Part shown: positions 37,947 through 47,100 of the stretch, piece by piece
How the letters are laid out: each line of letters starts with the position of its first letter
How positions within the stretch are numbered: position 1 is the first letter of the stretch
Assembly: GCA_023212725.1 (NCBI GenBank)
Contig: JALBYF010000010.1
Span: 62,001 to 126,000 of the forward strand
Source of the DNA: Tranzscheliella williamsii
Taxonomy: Eukaryota; Basidiomycota; Ustilaginomycetes; Ustilaginales; Ustilaginaceae
Reading direction: 5' to 3'
DNA length: 64,000 nt
Position numbers and translations under genes: made by a program
The notes under the pieces: generated by a model
Database searches by the model: none
The model's input: only the letters and a program-made list of their open reading frames with translations
What the model was told of the DNA's origin: nothing

Positions 37947-39278
37947 CTACGCGCCGGCAGGGGTGGGCACCGGCGAGAGATGATCGGGATGGATAAAGTC
38001 AAAGTCCTGCTCCCATCGGTTGGGCTCAAAGTCGTTGGCGCCGACCTTCAGACTGCTATGGGCAGGCGATGGGGAAGACGCCCGGGGCGTCCGTGCCTCG
38101 TCGGAGGTGTCGCTGGCGCCCGCCGAACTAAACATTACGCTAGGCAGGTCCTGGCCCAGGGTACTGTGAGACCGTGTACAAAGGTTGAAGTAGTCTTCGT
38201 CGACCAGACTATTGCCTGTCGATGGGTCATTTGACAACGGAGGGGTGCTGCCCCGCTTCCACTCGGCGAAGCGTTGATTCAGCGCGTCCATCTCTGTGTC
38301 GAAACCATCGGTGTTGCCCTTCTCCCGCTCTGAACAGCCAGCCGCGTGGTGTCGCGGCTGCTGATCCACAATAGGCAGATTGCCCGACATTGTAGAAAGC
38401 GGGGTTCTGTGGGACTTGGGGGATGCCGGCGAAGGCTTGCTTGCGGCTTGCTGATGTATATTGGGTAGATGCTTTGACTTCATCTTCGGCGAACAACTCG
38501 AGTGCGTCTTGCTTCCTCGGCTTGCCGGTCGTGAGGTCCCGGTGGGAGTGGCACTCGACAGTGTAGACATGCTGAGTTTGGACGCAGAGGATCGTCGCTC
38601 GCCTGCATAGGCGCCTTGGGCATGGCGCTGCAGGTGATGATGATTGGCGCCCCCGGGAGAGGGCCAGCCGTACTGCCACCATGCCGGATTGGCCTTGTAT
38701 TGGCCGACAGGGGAGACGCCTAGAGCCATGATGCGCTGTTGATCTTCGTACTCTTCTTGAGTAGCTACAGGCAAGGAGTAGCTTCTGATCATGCCTGCCG
38801 AGCGGGTTGCCTGCATACTTGCGGACATCTCAGAAGCAGCCGCAATGTCAAGGCGCAGAGGTCGTGCAGGACGAAGCGAGGGCGGAAAGAGGCGTCCGGT
38901 AGTGGGATGACGATCGAGGAGCGGGAAGCCATCCGACCCCCGGCGCCTGGCTTGCCGGCGAGTGGCGAGGCTGCTGCTATCCGCATGATCGGTTTGGTAG
39001 ATATCCGGCTTAGGCGTGCGGTTCTCTCCTTGCTCCTGACAGGAAAGCTCAGCTTCAGTTGGGGCGGGAGGAAGAGGGAGCAGCGGAGAGAAGGGGAGCT
39101 TGGAGCCCGTGCCCAATCTGCCGCCGCTTATGGCGTGAGTTCCTCGTAGTCGGGAACCATTGAGAGGACTGCCGTTTGGGGGCTGGGAGAGTGGAGGCTG
39201 TTCGGAGATCGAACGGCTGCCTAGGACAGGGCGTGTTGCCAGGGAAGGTGTCCGCGTGGAGGAAGCGTTCTGTGCCAT
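37947..39278 (-). CDS. Hypothetical Ser/Pro-rich disordered protein
   Basis: A 443-residue intronless frame starting at ATG 39276-39278 (MAQNASSTRTPS). I do not recognise it. It is dominated by Ser, Pro, Arg and Gly. The parts that look least random are QEEYEDQQRIMALGVSPVGQ with PAWWQYGWPSPGG (about residues 173-212), DGFDTEMDALNQRFAEWKRG near 340, a predicted amphipathic helix, and the aromatic-acidic C-terminal segment PNRWEQDFDFIHPDH. Several SP and TP sites suggest kinase regulation. Length, a good ATG and codon use support a real gene. Function is unknown. Its upstream side is a purine-rich (minus-strand pyrimidine-rich) leader. Confidence 0.7.
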   Translation of the reverse strand: MAQNASSTRTPSLATRPVLGSRSISEQPPLSQPPNGSPLNGSRLRGTHAISGGRLGTGSKLPFSPLLPLPPAPTEAELSCQEQGENRTPKPDIYQTDHADSSSLATRRQARRRGSDGFPLLDRHPTTGRLFPPSLRPARPLRLDIAAASEMSASMQATRSAGMIRSYSLPVATQEEYEDQQRIMALGVSPVGQYKANPAWWQYGWPSPGGANHHHLQRHAQGAYAGERRSSASKLSMSTLSSATPTGTSRPASRGSKTHSSCSPKMKSKHLPNIHQQAASKPSPASPKSHRTPLSTMSGNLPIVDQQPRHHAAGCSEREKGNTDGFDTEMDALNQRFAEWKRGSTPPLSNDPSTGNSLVDEDYFNLCTRSHSTLGQDLPSVMFSSAGASDTSDEARTPRASSPSPAHSSLKVGANDFEPNRWEQDFDFIHPDHLSPVPTPAGA

Positions 39279-42200
39279 ATTGCGGCTCTTGGGGCTGCAA
39301 AACGGTTGATAACAGGAGGGATGATAGCGGGCGTGGAATGCGTGATGCTGAACAGATGCGAGATTCTGATTATGAGCGACGGAGAGAGGCCAAAAACTGG
39401 GAGACGTATCTGCGCAGAGTTGACGAGTAGGTCAAGCGAGTGTATCCTTCTACGGGGTCTGCGGTACGTAATAGAGAAGGATGGGATGGACGTTATGGAT
39501 ACAGACAGTAAGACGAGATGCAGCAACAGATAACAGGATGCGTAGATTGCAGGGAGAGGCTAGTTCGGGTCGGCGGGCGCGAAGGCGACAAGATGAGACT
39601 ATGATGAGAGTAGGAACGCGAGTGCGGATGGAGGCTGCTATTCACGATAGCATGAAAGAGGAGCAAGACGCCAAAACCCTAAGAAGCGAAGAGCACGGTT
39701 GCAGTTGCAATTAAGAACGGGACAATGCCGAAAGGGAGAGAGGCGAAAGGCGGAGCGTCCAGCTCAGTGGTGTCCACAGAGAACAGCCGACGATGCAGCT
39801 AGCTGTATGAGATGCCGAGAGGGATGTGTTGAGTAGTGTAGGGAGCCCTAGGGCATTGGTGGGATGAGGTCGGATGGGCTCAACGCCAGGCGAATGATGC
39901 TGGCGGTGCAACGGATGAAGGGAGGAAGGGGTGCGCTGAATCTGTCGAGCAGAAGGACGGCCAATAAGTAGCCATAGGCATGGGAGAGCGGTTGAGTACA
40001 ACTGGGATGGCGTGCGTGCGTGCGAGCGAGCGAAAGCGGGCAGAGGCAGATAGTCAAGAGACGGACGATCCGACTGCCGTTCGCAGGGCACGGGCAACGT
40101 GCCTGTCGAAAGGCTGCACAGGCCCAAGTGCCCAGGCATCTTGAATACAACGCAGGAAAATGCACGCCTTGTAGCAAACAAGCAGAAGATCGCAGTCCAC
40201 CAATCCACGCAAGGACACCTGGCTAGTACTGCGTGGGTCAACTGGCCGTCCTGCTTATCTGCTTGACAGGCGATACACCACAGGTCATGAGCCAAGTTGC
40301 TGTAGCTGGCCCTTTCTGCTAGCTAGCCTTCGGATACCCCGCCTGGAATGGCAGTAGACGCGTAGGGTCCAGCGAGTCACAGTCGTGGATGGCCTTGCCC
40401 CAGCTGGCGAGCAGAGCCATGATCTACGGTCGTGAGACGTTGAGTGCTCTCCTCAGCCGCCTAGCCCTATTCTACGCTGCATTCTCGACAGCAACCTATG
40501 TGAGGCAGTTGGCAAGAGCCCGCTCACTACGTCCACTTTCCTCAACCTCCCGTCGTGACTGTCGCAGAGGCGGCACACGTTCTGCCTTCCCCGTTTAGAC
40601 ATCACTTCTATCATCTTGGAAGGCGGTTCATCAATCTAGCAAGGCTGAACTGACTATGCCCACCTTCGAGCCGCCTCGAAAGCGACTACTGTGCAGCAGA
40701 ATTGGACGGTCCGGCGCCCCTGTCCACGCCTCGTTGCTGGCAGACATTTGCCAATGTCAGGGAACTCTGACTTGGAAAGATGAGTCAATTGGTGGTTCGA
40801 AGGATTTGCATTCCTGCAAGCAAACCCACCACAATTTGCTACTCCGAACGATACACTATAAATCGCCTACTTCCATTTTGTAGTTCAGACCTTTTGCAGA
40901 CAAGATTACACAGAACATTCACCGCTGCCCCCTTTGTCATTGCCGTCTTTCGCTGCCGTGACAGCATTGTCACTTCCACCACCTCTTTCCTTTGGTATCA
41001 GCACAGCCAAGCCACTGCAAAGAAGGCAGACACAAGACCAGGGAGCCGAGGCGAGTAGGACAGCGAGGGGTCTGTGCCGCCTAGCAGAGGATGGTGGCAG
41101 CGTCCCAGCGCCGGCACCGGCTCTCCTTGATTGCCTTACACTAACTATGAACTGAAGCGATGTGAAGCATCGCGCTGCTTCGGGGAAAAGCCCGAGAGCT
41201 ATGTTTTTTGTCGCTCTTTGCAGTGTGACGGTGACCCCAAGCCAGTCGCAGTCGCGTCTTTTTCGTAGTAACCGGACGTGCACACCTCGCTAGCCTTCGG
41301 AGCGTCACCGTGAGAATAAGTGGACTGGTGCAGGACTCGCGTAGCGGCAACTGGGTCTCGCTCGCCTCTTGTGCGGGTGCTTCCGTGGTCAGATCAAGTC
41401 TCTCGCTTGGACGCAAGGCAGCCACCAGAATGTGATCTTGCCGCTCTTGACTTGCCCCTTCGGGTTCAAGTCTGTGCGCAGCGCCTCTCGATTGCATCTA
41501 CAATTGCATCGACACTGTGACAGCTATGCGAACCCTGGAACAACCCGTGCTGCTGGGTTGGGTCCGCCCCTTGCCTCGCCCCAAACGCCCCAGGCACCGG
41601 ACGACTTACCTCGCCATACTCTTTGCGACAGATCGTCGCAAGCAAGCCTCTTACGGCCGCAAGCACGCCCCCCTCCAGCCACCAGAAGCATCACGAGGCC
41701 AAGTGGTTGGAGCAGATCGGCCCACTACCTTGAACGGTGCCTCTCTCATGCGTGGCTTTCCTGGAGTAGCGGTACAACCTCCGAGCCGTACCAGCTCATT
41801 CCGTTGCAGTGTACTCGACGATGCGTGCTGGTGCGAGCATGTCTCACGAAGGAGTGTGAGTTCGACGTCATTCAAGCTGCCATCGAGCGTGGCGGCCCTC
41901 ACCAGGCACGTTTGCGATTGTACGGAGTTGAAAAGCCTGCATCGCAATCTTTTGACATGTTTGCAAGCGACGGGTATCAAAGCGAGGTCGCCAGGTAGCT
42001 TGGACAGATCCGGAGGCTTCTGCTGATAAGACGACGAAACAGATGCGGACAGAGCACGCATCCCGGCTCTAGACGAAGCGAAGCGGTGGGTTGCTGACTT
42101 GTCTGCATACCCCCGTACAGCGATCTGGTAACGCCCAGGCATAGCGATCGGGTTCACATGCATGCACGTTGGACAGCGCGCGAGCATAGGATTGCTTGGA

Positions 42201-44151
42201 GCCCGCCTGGTGGTACAGCTGTAATGGCTTTCATCGACGGATCCGCATTACTCCAGGCGAGGCGGGGCTGGCACCAGGGTCATACCGCCGCAACGCAGCG
42301 CTGCTGTCGGACATTCAAGTGGGAGTCCAGCGGGGCTTTCGTAGCCAGCTCTCAACGTCATCGACTAACATCAATATCGACTCGCTCTACAACGCAGACG
42401 CAAGGGGGAGCACGGTTGCTAAGACGCCGGAAGGCAGCTCACAGCGAGCCAACGTGAGTTGTACAGGTGAGTGTACGGCTGGCAGCTCTTGTGCCTGCCG
42501 CAGAAGACGGAGGGGTGACTACCAACATACCTCCTTGATGCACGTCGCGATCGGACAGGCGGCGCCGCATGAATATCCCGCGCGTCGCGTAACACCCACG
42601 TGGACCAGCACGCATCACCCCAAAGTGGTTGCCATGGCAGAGATGTTAGGCTGCGACTGGCAAAAATGGCCACTGTCGCGCAGCAGCGTTGGTGCTACCT
42701 TGCCTTTGCCGTGCCGTTATCCTAACGGGCTGCGACCTCAGCAGGATGGACTGCGAAATGCATGCACCGGGTGTCATCATTGAAAGGCAATTGGTCCTGC
42801 TCGACGCTCGCGGAGCCTACGACGAACAATTGTGGACGGGTTTGTGTGGCGGTGGTCCCCTATCAGGCGCGTCAAAGGGTGCCATGTCTTGCAACCACTA
42901 TCAGCCACCCTGATGACTTTGCAGCATTGTTTTTTGTGACGCTGGCAACAAGGTGCGCTGTCTTCGACGTCAGCTACTACGCCTGTCGAGGTTGAAGCGA
43001 TAGTCAGCGCGCCTTGCAGTGCTGCCCAGGATAAGGCGGATATCGCCCGGGTCCTCTTGCGCCTGCCGGGGTCGGACTCCGAAAATGATCTCGTCACCAG
43101 AAACGCTCGCAAATGACGACGTCAACGAAAAGTTGGCGGAGACCGGGTCGTGGTCTGGTCGGGTTTTGTCCCGGATCAACATCGGCCCTGTCATCTTGCT
43201 GTTCGGCGCAGAGTCAGCGGTGATGCTTCAGCTGTCGAAGCGTTGGCGAGCGGATCGTCCTACTTGTCGCCCTGCCTGTTCTTGGCGGTGCCTTTAAAAG
43301 TCTCTTGAAGACAAAAGGCCGCGCTTTGGCTCGCTTGCCTACCGAGTCCCACGCCACTTAACAAAACAGGAGAAGCAGAAATGTCGCGAGGCGAGCGCCG
43401 CGTTTGTCCGTGGTATTTCCTCGAGGGGAGGGGGTGGGAAGCTTTCGAAGGCTGGTGGAAGAGCGATGGGCAGCTTTGACATCTGCACGTAGCGATCGCG
43501 ATCTCGGCTGTATAGTGTGGGTTCTGACGGCCGTGGTCGGCGGCCTGTGAAGTGCCATTCCCGCGGGCGAGGCGGGTCCCGGGAGCGAAGAGCGAGGCGC
43601 GGGAGCCGCGCCTGGCTGGGGTGAGTACAGCGCGGCGACCTGCACGAGCGACGCGGCGTTGAGCGCGACGCGCATCCGCCGCCAAGTGATGCGCTCGCAC
43701 AGCCAAGACACGGTAAATCGATCTGGTCTGCGCCGCGAAAGACACTCCCACTTCTCATCCTGCAACGTGGCCATCACCGCCCGCTGCTTCCGGCGCTGAC
43801 CCCACCAGCTCCACTTCCCTGCCGCCCCGCCCGTGCCGGTTTCACCTCCGCACCCGTCCGCAAAGCCCACCTCCATTCCGCAACCTTCTCACCCCCGCAT
43901 CCTTGCTCGCGCTCGTGGCATGGTGCACCCCCACACCGCTCCCACGCTCTGTCTCGCGTTGCCGGCATACCAGCTCTGCGACACGTTGCTACACTTCGAC
44001 GAACATGACGGCGAGCCTGAAGGCTACGATGCTACTATCATGTAGAGAGGCTAGTGTTACAGTTGGAATGCTGCGGATATAGGTTGGCGCCGCGGACTAG
44101 TTCGGGGGTGGAGCGAGCAGGCCCATGCAAAGGCGGCAGTGGGACTGGGAT
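39279..44151. other. 4.9-kb stretch with no confident gene
   Basis: This is the longest gene-free stretch in the window, and its composition is less GC-biased. The first 450 bp are the leader side of the hypothetical minus-strand gene. A TATA-like CACTATAAATCG lies at about 40854. Open frames at 41369-41998 and 42196-42783 (plus) end near consensus donors (CCAG|GTAGCT at about 41994 and AAC|GTGAGT at about 42453), hinting at an unrecognised spliced gene. A minus-strand frame from ATG 43774 opens with MATLQDEKWECLSRRRPD. None has a recognisable domain, so I leave them unannotated. Confidence 0.4.
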
Positions 44152-47100
44152 TCAGGTCGACGGCTGTGCGCAGCTGGACTGGGTAGTGGCAGGAAAGTGT
44201 CGTGCCCGGTCGTACTCGTCGATAGCAGCCTGTAAGTGTTGCTTCGTCGCCTGCACGTATATCAGCAGGCTGGGCATTGCTTCGGGTCGCAGCGCAAGTT
44301 TTGGCACCAGCGGCGCGTGGCTACCCTCGGCATCCTTCGAGCTCTGCGCCCGGTTCGCCGCGTCAGGCATCGTGTATTCTCCCGGGCGGTCTGAGCTGTC
44401 TATGGCGATGCCGCTTCGGCCGGGTCGAACAAATTCGGCCTGCCTTTGTGCGATTGAGGTAGCCATAGTAGTAGGGGTTCCTTCACCAAGCTGTCCAGAC
44501 AGCCGATGCACCGTTTTGCGAGTGGGGGTAGTCTGAACACCTGGATCAAAGCGAGCCATAGTGGACGCGGGTGACTTGCCGCTGGCATCCGCTGCTCTTG
44601 CTTGTGGCACCTTAGGCTGTAGCTCCACCGAAGTCCGTGCCCTGAACATGCTGAACGATGCACGAGGCCTCGCAATGGAGTCAGTACTGTCGTGGGTTGT
44701 TGACGGCGCCCCGGATGCCTTTGCGTTCCCGTGCAGTCTGGCGAGAGCCGCATCGCGCTCAATATCAACGTCTCGGCGCATGTCCAGCTCAGCCGCACGT
44801 CCAGTGCTGTGTCCGTCCCTGTCCATGGTGTGGACAGGGTGCCGAAGAGCGCCAGACTGTGCAGTAGTAATGCGCGTCGGTGTCAGAGTCGCTTCCCTTG
44901 GACTCTCTGGGCGCCCAAAGTTGCGGCTTTCTCGCCCGGTGGGCACCGGTGGTGGTGTTTCTGGCCTGGCTGTGACAGCTGGGAGAGCATCAGCTGACAC
45001 GGCATCGATAGATGCTTTCAGCCGTAGAAAAGAGCGCCTCTTCAGGTTGAGGGATTTGCGCTTACTTCTAGCTGGCGATGGAGAAGCTGCCTCTTCGCCG
45101 AACGACAGTCTAGATCGATCGCCCGACTTTCGACCGACATTGGGGCTATCGGTCAATGTAGAAAGCAGCTGTGAAGAATGCAGAGGACCTGGTGCCGGAG
45201 AGCTTTCTTCGTTTCCGACGCCGCGGAAAGTTTTGATGAGTTCCTTGAGACCCTGAAGACCTGCTCTGCTGGCGCTCCGCAGTCGTCGCTTTGCACTACC
45301 ACTCCCATCTCCGACCATGCTGGCGACCGGCGGCACGTCCCCGAACGGACCTGCATTTCCGCTAAGGGCTGGTGCTGTATAGTAGGAAACAGATTTCGCC
45401 CTTGATTCCGCACGTTTTGAAGAATCGCTGCCGTCCGAACTGGGGTTGGTGGTCACGATTGCAGGTGTGAGAGCCTCAGCAGCGGCTGAGGAACTTTGTT
45501 TAGACGCTCCATTGGGGTCTGCGGCCACCTCGGCAAGCATGTTCTGTTTCCTTTGTTGGACAGACGTCGTACGCAGGATTTCCGTGTTCGCACGGAACCC
45601 GTTACCTGATCCGGCTTGCAGCCTCGCGTTTCCGAGGATGGCCGATAAGATGTCGATCTCACGCTGCGCATTGATGCTGCGCGAGTCGTCTATCGTAGAC
45701 GCTGTGGACTGGCTGCCTCCGCTTGCACTTCGATTGTTTAGCAAGACTGAAGGGCCAAGGTTCGGCACATCCATCGGTGGGCTATGCTTGGCAAGGCTGG
45801 CGGCATCTGATAAGGTTATCGTCCGACTGCCGGCACGGCCTGCAAAAGTTGTATGCGACAGGGTATCGACACTTGCGGCCGCATCGGCCTCCGTTCGACC
45901 TTGACCAAGTCCGATCAAGACCTCAGCACATTCCAGCCAGTTCTGAACCTTTGCAGCATCTGCGAATCCATGGCTTTGATATCGCACCTCATAGTCTTGG
46001 CATTGGGCCTTCAAGGCTTTGAGCTCCTCAATGCCCTTGGCAAAGTCGCGTACGAGGTTCATGTTGGTCCTTATCCCAGTTTGGGCTTTACTGATTCGGC
46101 TTGGGATCTTGAGGTCGCTGAGACTATTGCGACGGGTTGCAGGTCTAAGCGGTATACCGGCGTAGCTTTCCGGCATCAGTGCCGCCCGTGAGGGCCTACT
46201 GGTATCCTCTGAGACCGGTGAAGTGACAGCAGGGTTGATTCTTTTGCTAGGCGTCTTGGAGGTCGTTGTCAATGCAGCTGTCCCCGCTTTTGGGAGGATG
46301 TTGTTCATCTTCTCCAGTTTGGGATCACTTGTACTTTCATCAGCGCTTCGATCAATCAGGCGCGAGTTGCGTGGCAAAAGTTCAGGATGCACTTGTGGAG
46401 AACCGGGCACGCTGTTAGCCCGGTAATCAGTGAGGTCTCCGCTTGAAAGTCTTGTGAGGTCTCCATTCGGAAGCCTTCGAAAGTAAGGTTCAACACCGCT
46501 GAATCCCTTTTGTGACTCTTCCTCGGACGAGTGTGATTCCTGAGAAACATGATTGAGGGGTGGGGAGAAATGTTCCTTGTACGTGAAGCTGCCGACGCTG
46601 GTACCATAGGTCGTCTCCGAGTCGATTGTCTCATACCCGCCCGAACTCGAATTTCTATTGAAGAATCGGTACCCCGCCTCACTGCTTGCGTAGCTATTTG
46701 CAGTCGACGCTGACACTGAGCGGGTACCTGAACTCGACATGGATGGGACCCTCTTGCTAACCTGAATCTCCTGTCGGGAGGACGCGCTAGCCGCATTACG
46801 CAGCGAGGGACTCTTGTTTTCCAGCTTAAAAAGACGACGAGATGCGGTGTCCGGATCGCGCTTGTGTGCGTAGTTTTCGTCAATATCTTTAAGTGAAGCT
46901 GCTCCTGCTTCGTTGTCGCTTAGCAAACTTGCACGTAGGGTATTCGAGCTTGAGAAATCGTGGCGAAGCACTGGCGAGGGTGCGATCGTCGGCTTGGTGG
47001 GCGTTCGCGAGGTTAGCCCCGGTGATTTCGTGGCGGTAGCCGACGACCACCGACCGGACCGTTCCCTATCGCCGGACTTCGGCCGCATCATCCTCTCCGG

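Noticed and set aside
39711..40295. 194-codon minus-strand frame
   Set aside because: Its Cys/Ser/Pro/Leu-rich composition looks like chance translation of a pyrimidine-rich leader; no domain was seen.
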